A stretch of 64,000 nucleotides of DNA from the NCBI RefSeq assembly GCF_001029435.1, contig NZ_LDOV01000027.1:62001-126000 (forward strand), read 5' to 3'. The notes below the pieces were generated by a model. The model searched no databases. It was not told the DNA's origin and saw only the letters and a program-made list of their open reading frames with translations. This DNA comes from Photobacterium aphoticum (GTDB lineage: Bacteria > Pseudomonadota > Gammaproteobacteria > Enterobacterales > Vibrionaceae). Below, one piece after another: positions 42,696 through 51,320 of this stretch. Every line of letters starts with the position of its first letter. The first letter of the stretch is position 1. Made by a program: the position numbers and the translations under genes.

Positions 42696-43919
42696 ATGAA
42701 AAAGGCTTTTCTGGCATTGGCAACCGCGATGTGTCTTCCGGCAATGGCGGTAAACGCATCAAATATTACCCCTTATGTGGTTGGGGGTGATCCCGTTACC
42801 GATATCAGCACACAAAGCTGGATGGCATCGCTACGTATTGTGTCTATGGATAACGCGCACAACTGTGGTGCCTCTGTCATTGCGGATAATTGGCTGGTGA
42901 CTGCGGCTCACTGTGTGGTGACCCCTGGATCCAATGGCAAATACATGGTTATTCCACCTCAACATCTGAATGTAGCGGTGGGGTCTGCGACGATCGACTT
43001 ATCGGATGTTGCTCACTTATATTCTGTTTCGCATGTGGTCGTCCATCCTGACTATATGCCAGATGGTGATTTTGAACAGGACTATAATGGCGACATTATT
43101 GTCAATAAAACAGGTCTATACAGTGATATTGCCTTGTTGCGTGTTCACCGTTCATTCCCGGCAGATAGCGTGACACCTATTACTCTGGCCTCTCCAGAGA
43201 TCGCAAATGAAATCGATACGCGACTTGCTGCGGAATGGGATGCGGCCAACCGTGTGAAAAATACGTCAGTATCGGGCTGGGGAGCGGTGGATCCTGGTGC
43301 ATCAGAAGCCCCGAATACCTTGCAGCAAGCAGAATTAACTTTCCTGCCGATTGCCGACTGTTTTCAGTTGATTGAGCAAGGCAATTCTATTCACGGGATC
43401 ATTGAAAGCCCATTTGATCTCACGAAGATTTGTTCAATCTCGCCTGAAATTCGTGATGATATTACGATCGTAGAGCCGGATCCGGAACTGGATGAAGACG
43501 GCAACCCGGTTGAGCAAGATCCGGTTTATACCGGAGATTATGGTGCCGATTCGTGTAAAGGTGACAGTGGCGGTCCATTGCGTGCACAAGATGCAAATGG
43601 TAACTGGGTGCAGATCGGTATTGTCAGCGGTGGGGTAGTAGGTACGCCAACGTGTGGTTCTGTGTCTCGTCCATCGTTCTACACCCGTGTCGGTACGTAT
43701 TACGATTGGGTACAAAAGAGCATTGCAAACGTACCCGGTAGCGCGGTTGTTGAACCTGATTTCATTGCGGATGATCGCACGGATATGTGCAACCCGAATT
43801 CATCCGGTGTGAGTCACACAAACTGTGACTTCCGTGAGAACAGTTCATCAGGCGGTACGATTGGGGCAGGCTTACTGTCACTGTTTGCGCTAGGCTGGTT
43901 GCGTCGCAAGCAAAAGTAA
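42696..43919 (+). CDS. Secreted trypsin-like serine protease with GlyGly-CTERM anchor
   Basis: A 407-residue S1 protease. Signal peptide (about 1-21), then VVGGDPVTDI, where zymogen cleavage before Val-Val-Gly-Gly is expected. The triad is His72 (VTAAHC), Asp144 (YSDIALLRV) and Ser291 (CKGDSGGP). Asp285 in the S1 pocket predicts cleavage after Arg or Lys. An Asp/Glu-rich insert lies at about 258-280. The C-terminus SSGGTIGAGLLSLFALGW followed by RRKQK is a GlyGly-CTERM signal, processed by rhombosortase during type II secretion, as in the V. cholerae VesB/VesC proteases. GGAG precedes the ATG. Confidence 0.92.
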   Translation: MKKAFLALATAMCLPAMAVNASNITPYVVGGDPVTDISTQSWMASLRIVSMDNAHNCGASVIADNWLVTAAHCVVTPGSNGKYMVIPPQHLNVAVGSATIDLSDVAHLYSVSHVVVHPDYMPDGDFEQDYNGDIIVNKTGLYSDIALLRVHRSFPADSVTPITLASPEIANEIDTRLAAEWDAANRVKNTSVSGWGAVDPGASEAPNTLQQAELTFLPIADCFQLIEQGNSIHGIIESPFDLTKICSISPEIRDDITIVEPDPELDEDGNPVEQDPVYTGDYGADSCKGDSGGPLRAQDANGNWVQIGIVSGGVVGTPTCGSVSRPSFYTRVGTYYDWVQKSIANVPGSAVVEPDFIADDRTDMCNPNSSGVSHTNCDFRENSSSGGTIGAGLLSLFALGWLRRKQK

Positions 43920-43946
43920 TCGGCTATTTATAGCAAATAGCAGATA

Positions 43947-43976
43947 GAAAAAATGCCACCGTTTTGCGGTGGCATT
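43947..43976 (-). terminator. Bidirectional terminator between the protease and codA
   Basis: Ten-base arms AATGCCACCG and CGGTGGCATT with a five-base loop. The minus strand runs into TTTTTT, so it is stronger for codA. Confidence 0.85.
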
Positions 43977-44033
43977 GTTGTATTCAGCGCTTAATTGACG
44001 GCTGATGCGATGGGTTACATCTTGAGTCAGCGC

Positions 44034-45335
44034 TTAGCGGCGGAACGTCACGTTTTCCGCGTCGTCACCTAGGTGGATCTGCGTGGTGGCAGGTTGGGTT
44101 TCTGCAATCACTTTACCGTGGCGGACAGAGTAACGCACAGGCACCTGACGGCGAACTGCGTCAAAACCGTTTTCAGCAGGCAGGATCAACAGGTTACCTG
44201 GTTTACCTGTTTCAATGCCGTAGCGATCTTGAATGTTCAGAGTGCGCGCAGACTTGGTGCTGATCAGATCCAGACCATTGTTGATTTGCTCGTAGCCCAT
44301 GATTTGACACACATGCAGACCCATGTGCAGCACTTGCAGCATGTTTGCCGTGCCCAGTGGGTACCAAGGGTCGAATACGTCATCATGGCCGAAACATACG
44401 TTGATGTCTGCCGCCAGCATTTCTTTCACGCGTGTGATACCACGGCGTTTCGGATAATCATCAAAGCGGCCTTGCAGGTGAATGTTTACCAGTGGGTTAG
44501 CCACAAAGCTGATTCCTGACATTTTCAACAAGCGGAACAGGCGAGAGGCATACGCACCGTTATAAGAGTGCATTGCTGTGGTGTGGCTGGCCGTTACCTT
44601 GTCACCCATGTTGTATTTGTGCGCCAGTGCGGCCACTGTTTCCACAAAGCGAGATTGCTCATCATCGATTTCATCACAGTGCACATCGATAAGGCGGTCA
44701 TACTTGCGCGCCAACTCAAACGCGTAGTGCAGAGATTCCACGCCGTATTCACGGGTGAATTCAAAGTGTGGAATCGCACCAATCACGTCAGCACCCAGTT
44801 GTACGGCTTCTTCCAGCAGTTCTTTACCGTTCGGGTAAGACAGGATCCCTTCTTGTGGGAAGGCCACGATTTGAATGTCGACCCAGTCTTTCATCTCTTC
44901 TTTCACTTCCAGCATCGCTTTCAGTGCAATCAGCGTTGGGTCGGACACGTCAACGTGCGTACGTACATGCTGTACACCGTTGGCAATTTGCCATTTCAAT
45001 GTCTGCTTCGCGCGTTTTTTCACATCTTCAATAGAGAGCATGGATTTGCGCTCTGCCCAACGCTCGATACCTTCAAACAGGGTACCGGAGATGTTCCAGT
45101 TCGGTTCGCCCGCTGTTTGGGTGGTATCCAAGTGAATGTGCGGCTCACAGAATGGGGCAATCGCCATGCCGCCTTCGCCGTCCAGCACCTTGCCATTTTC
45201 TGCCAGTGCGTTTTCAAGGGTCGCGTCGTCCATGCTCGCGATAGTTTTGAAGACACCGTCTTCAATTAGGATTTGATGCAGGCCTTCCTTGCCGCGCAGT
45301 GTGACGTTTTTAATCAGAGTTGTTGAGGTTTGCAT
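44034..45335 (-). CDS. codA: Cytosine deaminase
   Basis: A 433-residue cytoplasmic amidohydrolase that turns cytosine into uracil. Metal motif [28 protein letters not shown], the catalytic [10 protein letters not shown] region (here [10 protein letters not shown]), [12 protein letters not shown] and [14 protein letters not shown] all follow E. coli CodA. AAGGA lies nine bases upstream of ATG 45335. It is 13 bases after codB in the usual codBA order. Confidence 0.95.
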   Translation of the reverse strand: MQTSTTLIKNVTLRGKEGLHQILIEDGVFKTIASMDDATLENALAENGKVLDGEGGMAIAPFCEPHIHLDTTQTAGEPNWNISGTLFEGIERWAERKSMLSIEDVKKRAKQTLKWQIANGVQHVRTHVDVSDPTLIALKAMLEVKEEMKDWVDIQIVAFPQEGILSYPNGKELLEEAVQLGADVIGAIPHFEFTREYGVESLHYAFELARKYDRLIDVHCDEIDDEQSRFVETVAALAHKYNMGDKVTASHTTAMHSYNGAYASRLFRLLKMSGISFVANPLVNIHLQGRFDDYPKRRGITRVKEMLAADINVCFGHDDVFDPWYPLGTANMLQVLHMGLHVCQIMGYEQINNGLDLISTKSARTLNIQDRYGIETGKPGNLLILPAENGFDAVRRQVPVRYSVRHGKVIAETQPATTQIHLGDDAENVTFRR

Positions 45336-45348
45336 CGTAAAGCGTCCT

Positions 45349-46590
45349 TTATGCGTGAGTCGCACGAGTAGAGGTTTGACGGTTTAACAGTGGGTCAAGC
45401 ATCAGGTAGCTGATTGCACCGCCCAGTACAGCGTTGACTGGCACAATGCCTGGCAGCAGGTGACCGGCTGCGACACCAATGGCCACGCCGATGATAGCGG
45501 CCCAGTTAACCGATTTAAATTCAGCGTTCGCGAAATCTTTGTAACGATGACGGTTTTTCAGGAAATCTGCAATGATGATACCGCCAATAGGTGGAATTGC
45601 CGCCGATAGGAAAGTTAACCAGCCAACAAAGTTGTTGTACAGCCATACCGCACACAGGGTACCGATAATACCGTTAATCATTGATAAGTGTTTGCTTGAC
45701 CAGCCTGTGACGTTAGAGAAACCCAGGCCTGAAGCGTACAGCGCGTTATCATTGGTTGTCCAAATGTTCAGACCCAACACAATGATGGCAGGGATCAACA
45801 AGCCTTGTGCAATCATCACTTCAGAAATATCGGCTTGCCCTGTTACCGCTGCACCTGCTGCACCAAAGATAAACATCAGGGAGTTACCCAGGAAGAAAGC
45901 AATCATGGTCACCATTACGGCACCCATTGGCTTTTTACCAAAGCGAACGAAATCAGCAGTCAGTGTACCGGCAGAGATAAAGGAGCCGACAACGAGAGCG
46001 AGGGCTGTCGAGAAGTTAAGCGGTTGTTCAGGGGTAATGGCTTGTAGGTTTTCAAGGCCGCCAATGCTGTCGATGGCTTCAAAAACAGAGTATCCGCCAA
46101 GAAGGGCGATGGCTGGAACGGCAATGGCTGACAGAATCATCAGAGCGGCAATGCCAAAGTAAACAGTGACGGTCATGAGCAGACCAGAAATGATAATAAG
46201 GAGGTTGGTATCAATGCCAGTGGCTTTATGAACAGGGATGGCAAACATTGCTACGCCAACACCGAACCAACCAACTTGTGTGCCGCCTAACAGCAGAGAG
46301 GGTAACCAGGAGCCTTTAGCACCAAAAGAGAAACGAGCAAGAAGATGAGTAGAGAGGCCAGAAGAAGCGCCGATGTATCCAAGAAAAGAAGTATAGATAC
46401 CGAGAATGAGGTTACCAATAAGAACAGCGAGGAAGAAGTCATCAAATGAAAGGCCGGTGCCTAACGTTCCCCCTGTCCACATACTGGCTGAAAAGAAGGT
46501 TAACCCTAACATCACCATCGTAAGGGAAATCACACCTTTGCGTGCCGATTGTGGCACTGGCCCCAGACTGTAGTTGTTATCGCCAGCCAT
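45349..46590 (-). CDS. codB: Cytosine permease
   Basis: A 413-residue inner-membrane NCS1 cytosine:proton symporter with about twelve helices. [20 protein letters not shown] at the N-terminus, [20 protein letters not shown], and [20 protein letters not shown] (as [20 protein letters not shown]) match CodB. GAGG is upstream of ATG 46590. In E. coli codBA is controlled by PurR and nitrogen; here possible PurR half-sites occur at about 46640 and 46894-46909, both weak. Confidence 0.95.
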   Translation of the reverse strand: MAGDNNYSLGPVPQSARKGVISLTMVMLGLTFFSASMWTGGTLGTGLSFDDFFLAVLIGNLILGIYTSFLGYIGASSGLSTHLLARFSFGAKGSWLPSLLLGGTQVGWFGVGVAMFAIPVHKATGIDTNLLIIISGLLMTVTVYFGIAALMILSAIAVPAIALLGGYSVFEAIDSIGGLENLQAITPEQPLNFSTALALVVGSFISAGTLTADFVRFGKKPMGAVMVTMIAFFLGNSLMFIFGAAGAAVTGQADISEVMIAQGLLIPAIIVLGLNIWTTNDNALYASGLGFSNVTGWSSKHLSMINGIIGTLCAVWLYNNFVGWLTFLSAAIPPIGGIIIADFLKNRHRYKDFANAEFKSVNWAAIIGVAIGVAAGHLLPGIVPVNAVLGGAISYLMLDPLLNRQTSTRATHA

Positions 46591-46893
46591 TGTTATACCT
46601 CTTGCGTTATAAGTCACTGTCAAGTTATGTCCACCTGTCAGGCAAACGGCGCGTATTTTATTTTAATCTTTCATGAAGTCAATGCGATTTTCGATTAAAT
46701 TGCCGTGTATTTTTATTTTGTGATTGTTTTCTATTTTAATTCAATAATTTAAGCTGGAATTTTTTGATGTATCGAACCGGTTTGTTGTTTCTTTTTGGTC
46801 TTGTACGAGCTTGTTTGGTGTCACTATTTTGAAATAAATTAGCTTTTTAGTTTGAGTGGGCAGAAAATTGATCTCATGATTTTTGCGCGTGAA

Positions 46894-46909
46894 TAGAAAA
46901 CGGTTGCGT
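46894..46909. promoter_or_regulatory. Weak PurR-like box upstream of codBA
   Basis: TAGAAAACGGTTGCGT agrees with the PurR operator at 12 of 16 positions, about 300 bases upstream of codB. Another half-site, GGCAAACGG, lies at 46641-46649. PurR controls codBA in E. coli, which is the only further support. Confidence 0.3.
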
Positions 46910-47135
46910 ATCAAGGTGCGGCACGCGAGTGTACTCTGAGTGAAGTGTTTTCTTTGCTGGTACCATCAAGATTGCTGTAAATGTGCTTCTTGCTTTGTAT
47001 TTTATTTTAAAGGCTTATTTTGTGGTGTTTGGTTGGGTGGAATGGACGTGTAACAACGATGTTATGTGCAAAATGCATGGTGCTCGCTTTTTCTCATAAT
47101 AGGGGCGGTTTCGGAGAGAATCTCGGCGCTGTAAT

Positions 47136-47173
47136 CTGTGGATAACTTTCTTATCCACAGAACCTGTGAGTAA
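47136..47173. other. Cluster of three DnaA boxes, two perfect and inverted
   Basis: TGTGGATAA (47137-47145) and TTATCCACA (47151-47159) are both perfect R1-type DnaA boxes in opposite orientation. They sit inside the palindrome CTGTGGATAA / TTATCCACAG with a five-base spacer. A third near-match, TGTGAGTAA (one change from consensus), follows at 47165-47173. No replication gene is nearby, so a titration or DnaA-control site is more likely than an origin. Confidence 0.75.
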
Positions 47174-47383
47174 CTCTGTGGGAAATGCTCGAAGGCTAAT
47201 CCCCATGCTGGCTTTGCCAAAGTCAAGATAAAATGACATGCAAAAGCAATGTAAATTCAATGATCTTGCCATGCTGAAATCCACACACTTTCCCCCCAAT
47301 CTGGCTAATTAATAGCAATAAAACTGTTAATTATTGATGATATTTTTCTTGCTACGAAAGGCAATCCGCTCAATAATCCATAT

Positions 47384-47402
47384 CGTAATGATAATGATTT
47401 TT
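47384..47402 (+). promoter_or_regulatory. Fur-like box before the CpxR-like gene
   Basis: CGTAATGATAATGATTTTT matches 14 of 19 positions of the Fur consensus and contains two AATGAT hexamers. It ends 15 bases ahead of the start codon, where binding would block expression. No iron gene is adjacent, so this is tentative. Confidence 0.35.
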
Positions 47403-47417
47403 TGTTAGTGTGAATTT

Positions 47418-48089
47418 GTGTCAAAAGTACTCGTAATAGATGATGATGTTGTACTGTGCGAACTATTGAATGAAGTGTTGCGCGAAGAGGGTTATGACGT
47501 CCATTATGCCCATTGTGGTGAATCGGGATTAGCGTATCTCAAAGAGAATCCTGTTGATCTGGTGCTATTGGATGTGATGCTACCGCAAGCTGACGGTATC
47601 GAAGTCGCGCGTCAGATCTGTGCGGAATTTGCTACACCTATCATCATGCTGACGGCGTTAAACGATGAGGCGACATTATTAGGTGGCTTACAGGCTGGCG
47701 CGGATCATTTTATGCCAAAGCCTTTTCGTGTGCCGGAGTTGTTGGCACGTATCACTGCCATGATGCGTCGTGTTGAGTTAGAACGTCAGCGAAGTGGGGC
47801 AGGGTATTCTGCTTCTGTGGTAATTGATCAGTTATTGAAATTACCGTTGACCGGTACTGAGTGTGAGTTACTGGAATACCTGGTTAAACATCACGGTGTA
47901 GTGATTTCTAAAGCAGAATTGCAGCAAGTGGTACTGAAAAAAGAATTGAGTCCGTTTGATCGTAATTTAGATATGCACATTAGTAACATTCGCAGGAAGA
48001 TGGTGCAGTCTGGTTTTTCTAAAAACCATATTAAGACGGTACGAGGAAAAGGATACAGCTTTCTTGAAACCGTAGGGCATTTAGCCTAA
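47418..48089 (+). CDS. Orphan OmpR-family response regulator, CpxR-like
   Basis: A 223-residue regulator: receiver domain with Asp52 (LVLLDVMLPQADG) and Lys101 region MPKPFRVPEL, then a winged-helix domain. The output domain closely follows CpxR: LPLTGTECELLEYLVKHHG, LSPFDRNLDMHISNIRRKM and IKTVRGKGYSFL. No CpxA-like kinase or CpxP gene is next to it, and the linker is short, so it may be a CpxR paralogue. It starts with GTG and a poor ribosome binding site, downstream of a Fur-like box. Confidence 0.82.
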   Translation: MSKVLVIDDDVVLCELLNEVLREEGYDVHYAHCGESGLAYLKENPVDLVLLDVMLPQADGIEVARQICAEFATPIIMLTALNDEATLLGGLQAGADHFMPKPFRVPELLARITAMMRRVELERQRSGAGYSASVVIDQLLKLPLTGTECELLEYLVKHHGVVISKAELQQVVLKKELSPFDRNLDMHISNIRRKMVQSGFSKNHIKTVRGKGYSFLETVGHLA

Positions 48090-48090
48090 A

Positions 48091-48124
48091 TAAAAAAAGA
48101 GTGGCGCTTAATGCGCCACTTTTT
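48091..48124 (+). terminator. Bidirectional terminator between the CpxR-like gene and lpp
   Basis: AGTGGCGC and GCGCCACT arms with a TTAAT loop, flanked by AAAAAAA and TTTTT. Confidence 0.85.
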
Positions 48125-48128
48125 GTTA

Positions 48129-48392
48129 TTACTTTCTGTAAGAACTTGCAATGTTGTCAATACGCTGATTAGCACGCATTGCTTCTTGATATGCTGCATC
48201 TGATGCTGCACGAGCATCGTTAACAGCGCCTGCCATTTGATCTTGTTGGCTTTGCAAAGCACCTACCTGATCAGAGAGCATATCGACTTTATTAGTGAGT
48301 TGCTGCATTTGATCGACTTCGTCTGAGCTTGAGCAACCAATCAAAGTCGCACTCAGAATAATACCGGTAAGGATAGATAATGAACGGTTCAT
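48129..48392 (-). CDS. lpp: Major outer-membrane (Braun-type) lipoprotein Lpp
   Basis: An 87-residue lipoprotein: signal ending LIGC, then a heptad-repeat coiled coil (DEVDQMQQLTNKVDMLSDQV and further) and a C-terminal SSYRK. The terminal Lys is the residue linked to peptidoglycan in Lpp. It would tether the outer membrane to the wall. AAGGAGAA precedes ATG 48392. Strong ribosome binding site and terminator suggest high expression. Confidence 0.88.
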   Translation of the reverse strand: MNRSLSILTGIILSATLIGCSSSDEVDQMQQLTNKVDMLSDQVGALQSQQDQMAGAVNDARAASDAAYQEAMRANQRIDNIASSYRK

Positions 48393-48527
48393 TTTTCTTT
48401 CTTCTCCTTTGTTTGCCACTACAAACCGAGTGTTAAATAATCAATCGGCAGAATTAGTATGGCAGAGATGGCTCAAATTGCTGCTTAAACACCCTTTTTT
48501 TAGGAATTTTTTTCTCTCAAAGATGAG

Positions 48528-48547
48528 AAAACCCGCCGCAGCGGGTT
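48528..48547 (-). terminator. Terminator of the sco operon
   Basis: AACCCGC and GCGGGTT arms with a four-base loop; the minus strand continues TTTTCTC. Confidence 0.7.
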
Positions 48548-48567
48548 AATTTAAAGGGCTGTAAGCC

Positions 48568-49158
48568 TTAGCTTGCTGGGGTTTCCAGCACGGTATTAAT
48601 GGCGTCAACCAGCATATTGGGGTTGAGTGTATGCTGTACTTTTTTCACTAAAGTGCCGTCTGGGGCAAGGAAATAGAAGTACGAACTGTGGTCTACCGCG
48701 TAATCCAGCGCAGAATCCTTAAGTTCCGTTTTCATGTAAAGCACACCGTATTTTTCAGCCAGTGCTTTGGTTTGTTTTTTTGTACCCGTCATGCCGATGA
48801 TGGACGGATGGAAGTACTGAGCGTATTCCGCACTTTTTTCAGCCGTGTCGCGTTCAGGGTCGAGTGTGATAAAAATCGGCCACAAACGGGCTAACTGTTC
48901 AGGTTCAATTTGCTGCAATGCCGCAGATAATACCGCCAGTGAGGTAGGGCAAACATCGGGGCAGTGGGTGTAACCAAAATAAATGACACGAATGCGAGGG
49001 TCATTCGCATTATATAAATCTACGGCTTTGTCTTTGGTTTCGAGCAAACTTATCGGGTAGTCAGGTTCAAAGTTGGCATTGTCACGTTGATTAACGACCA
49101 GGCTGGCGATGAGGCCGCCGGCTAATGCCAACGCGAGGATTATCCATTGGTATTTCAC
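48568..49158 (-). CDS. SCO1/SenC family copper chaperone
   Basis: A 196-residue thioredoxin-fold protein with one N-terminal anchor helix. The copper motif CPDVCP in YFGYTHCPDVCPTSLAV and the later His in VDHSSYFYFLAPDG are the SCO ligands. The family delivers copper to cytochrome c oxidase or controls thiol state. Its start overlaps the stop of the preceding membrane protein gene by four bases (ATGA), so the two are coupled. Confidence 0.9.
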   Translation of the reverse strand: MKYQWIILALALAGGLIASLVVNQRDNANFEPDYPISLLETKDKAVDLYNANDPRIRVIYFGYTHCPDVCPTSLAVLSAALQQIEPEQLARLWPIFITLDPERDTAEKSAEYAQYFHPSIIGMTGTKKQTKALAEKYGVLYMKTELKDSALDYAVDHSSYFYFLAPDGTLVKKVQHTLNPNMLVDAINTVLETPAS

Positions 49159-49664
49159 TTTATCATCCTTATTGAAAGAGAGAGGCGGTTACGGTGAGGT
49201 GCCTGCGGATCATCCGTAACGGGATGTGCACTGCCAACCCACGTCATGGCATCTGATGTACAAAAAGGCAGCATAAGCTCACCAGAAAAATGCGAAGTAC
49301 CCGCCTCACGCATTAACTGCATACGGTAAACTCCCATCATCATTTCTTCGCCTTCTAATGACAAGGCTAATTGTTCAATATCCTCAGAAAGTGCTGGCCA
49401 CTCAACAACAATACGGGCCTTTTCCATCGGACGTATCACATCTTTATCGAGCGTGATGGTGGCATCACCTTGTTGGCACGGCGTTGTTGATAACACACAA
49501 GGCTGGATGCTTTCTGTTACAGACGTCGTGTGATGGGGCAACGAAGTGGGATCGGTATAGAAGTAATGCATCAATGCGATGGCAATGATACCAACAAACA
49601 GCGCGTATTTATGGAAGGTAATAAGCATAGAGGAGGCACCGACACAAACAATGATGCCGATCAT
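49155..49664 (-). CDS. Membrane-anchored hypothetical protein upstream of sco
   Basis: A 169-residue protein: one N-terminal helix (about 15-35), then a periplasmic domain with CVLSTTPCQQGDATITLDKD and MREAGTSHFSGELMLPFCTS. It contains three cysteines and a methionine-rich MMMGVYRMQLM segment, features that would suit copper handling. Conserved next to sco in vibrios as I recall. Start may be 49664 or the later ATG 49628. Coupled to sco. Confidence 0.65.
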   Translation of the reverse strand: MIGIIVCVGASSMLITFHKYALFVGIIAIALMHYFYTDPTSLPHHTTSVTESIQPCVLSTTPCQQGDATITLDKDVIRPMEKARIVVEWPALSEDIEQLALSLEGEEMMMGVYRMQLMREAGTSHFSGELMLPFCTSDAMTWVGSAHPVTDDPQAPHRNRLSLSIRMIK

Positions 49665-49782
49665 ACCACCCGTTATATAAGGTGTTGAAAGCGGGTTGTT
49701 ATTTTGTGATGAAGCGGGTAGAAAGTCGTCCCATCTTGCCTCTCGAACGGGTCAGGATGGGACGGCGAGTTGTAAGGCTGGA

Positions 49783-50694
49783 TTATTTCTCAGCCATTTT
49801 TTCCAGGCCCCATACCAAGCCAACGCCCAGAATCATCGCGATGATGGCATAAGCAAGCAGAGCTGGCTGGCCTGTTACGTGTTCAAAGTTGAATGGTGAC
49901 AGGTTTTGCTCAAGCAATGGCACTTGTTCACCGCTTGAGTTAGTGCGCCAAGTCAGGGTTTCTTTCCAAGGCCAGATTTTGCTCAAGGTACCAATCATCA
50001 GGCCGGTCAGGAAGGTCAACGCGATATCACGGTAGTGACGCAGTACCCATGACAGCACATGTGAGAATGACAGCAAGCCAATCACACAGCCGGTGGCAAA
50101 CAGCCCCAGCGTAACGACATCAACCGTTTTAGCGGCAGCGAGAATAGGGCCATACATACCCATCAGTAGCAAAATGAAGCTGCCTGAAATGCCTGGCAGG
50201 ATCATGGCACAAATGGCGATAGAACCGGCAATCACAATGTTCAGGTAAGTCGGCTCCATAGTAAGCGGGTGTAAGACGGTGATCCCATAAGCAAAAGCGG
50301 TACCGGCAATCACGGCAATCACACGGCCCACATTCCACTGTTCCACCTGCTTAAACATGTGGATCACAGAGATGATGATCAAACCAAAGAAGAAAGACCA
50401 CAGTGGGATTGGGTGAGTGTGTAGCATCCAGGTAATCACGCGTGCCAGCGTGAAGATACTGGTCAAAATACCCGATAGCAGCAAGATCAAGAAGGTGCCA
50501 TTGATATGGGCAAACGCGGCTTTGAAGCCTTCGCGACGCCAAATTCCAATCAGGCTAGGGTTTACACGACGAATGCTTTCCAGCAGCGTGTCGTAAATAC
50601 CTGTAATGAAGGCGATAGTACCGCCAGATACGCCCGGTACAACGTCTGCTGCACCCATGGCCATCCCTTTTAGAAAAGTAAAGACTTTACTCAT
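49783..50694 (-). CDS. popT: DUF368 polyprenyl-phosphate translocase PopT
   Basis: A 303-residue inner-membrane protein with about eight helices. The repeated DUF368 motifs are ADVVPGVSGGTIAFITGIYD near the N-terminus and LPGISGSFILLLMGMYGPIL in the second half. DUF368 proteins were shown in Vibrio cholerae and others to return undecaprenyl phosphate across the inner membrane for reuse in wall and surface-polymer synthesis. It neighbours genes that use or release that carrier (GtrA, glycosyltransferases). An inverted repeat at 49727-49764 follows the stop. Confidence 0.9.
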   Translation of the reverse strand: MSKVFTFLKGMAMGAADVVPGVSGGTIAFITGIYDTLLESIRRVNPSLIGIWRREGFKAAFAHINGTFLILLLSGILTSIFTLARVITWMLHTHPIPLWSFFFGLIIISVIHMFKQVEQWNVGRVIAVIAGTAFAYGITVLHPLTMEPTYLNIVIAGSIAICAMILPGISGSFILLLMGMYGPILAAAKTVDVVTLGLFATGCVIGLLSFSHVLSWVLRHYRDIALTFLTGLMIGTLSKIWPWKETLTWRTNSSGEQVPLLEQNLSPFNFEHVTGQPALLAYAIIAMILGVGLVWGLEKMAEK

Positions 50695-50849
50695 GGTTTT
50701 CCGTTTTAAATGAATGAGAAACTGGTGGCATTATACCTGTTTAAGGTGAAAAAAAAGTCCTTTTTCACTGAGGGCGCAACGAGAAACCGCTGTTTAGACA
50801 TTTTTTACATCTGTTGATGCGTAAGGTACGGAGTAAACGCGTTAATTGG

Positions 50850-51320
50850 ATGATTTTCATGATAAAGCAATACCAACGTATGTTTACATTCGCCATGGTG
50901 GGAGGGTGCGGCTTTTTAGTGGATGCCACATCGTTATTTGTGTTGTCACATTGGCTGCCGTTACCGCTGGCACGGGGAGCGGCTTTTTGGATCGCGGCGA
51001 CGTCAAATTGGTGGCTGAATAGGCAGTTGACCTTTAGGGAGAATAAAAACACGACGCCAATCTCTCAACAATGGGGGCAGTTTTTGGCTGCGTCGTGTGT
51101 AGGCTTTATCCCCAATGTGGGCTGTTACTCAGTATTGATGTGGCTAGAAACGTCGTTGTTCATGACGCTGGGGGACATGAATCCGGGGAGCATGACAGAA
51201 TACAGCGCACGTTTCATTCAGTGCTGGCCGTATCTTGCCATGATCCCCGGTATTCTCTTAGGGATGGTGATTAACTATACGTTGGCTGATCGTTGGGTGT
51301 TTCGTTCGGCACCAGCGTAA
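50850..51320 (+). CDS. GtrA-family membrane protein (polyprenyl-linked sugar flippase)
   Basis: A 156-residue protein with four helices. The N-terminal FTFAMVGGCGFLVDATSLFV and the loop ATSNWWLNRQLTFRE (usual W-x-x-N-R-x-x-T-F) are GtrA landmarks, and the C-terminal NYTLADRWVFR is also typical. GtrA proteins are thought to flip sugar-loaded undecaprenyl phosphate. Start uncertain (50850 or 50859). Its last 50 bases overlap the end of the convergent sensor kinase gene. Confidence 0.8.
   Translation: MIFMIKQYQRMFTFAMVGGCGFLVDATSLFVLSHWLPLPLARGAAFWIAATSNWWLNRQLTFRENKNTTPISQQWGQFLAASCVGFIPNVGCYSVLMWLETSLFMTLGDMNPGSMTEYSARFIQCWPYLAMIPGILLGMVINYTLADRWVFRSAPA

Larger units (their letters stand above)
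46591..47417. other. 827-base intergenic region between codB and the CpxR-like gene
   Basis: AT-rich and divergent. It holds the DnaA-box cluster (47136-47173), weak PurR-like matches (46640-46650, 46894-46909) and a Fur-like box (47384-47402). A 94-codon minus-strand frame across the DnaA boxes has no coding character. No gene is supported. Confidence 0.55.

Noticed and set aside
47136..47173. Replication origin
   Set aside because: Three boxes are too few, and dnaA, dnaN, gidA, mioC, parAB, rctB or a clear unwinding element with GATC clusters are all absent.
47015..47299. 94-codon minus-strand frame across the DnaA boxes
   Set aside because: No domain, odd Cys/His-rich composition, no ribosome binding site; it exists only because the spacer lacks stops in that frame.
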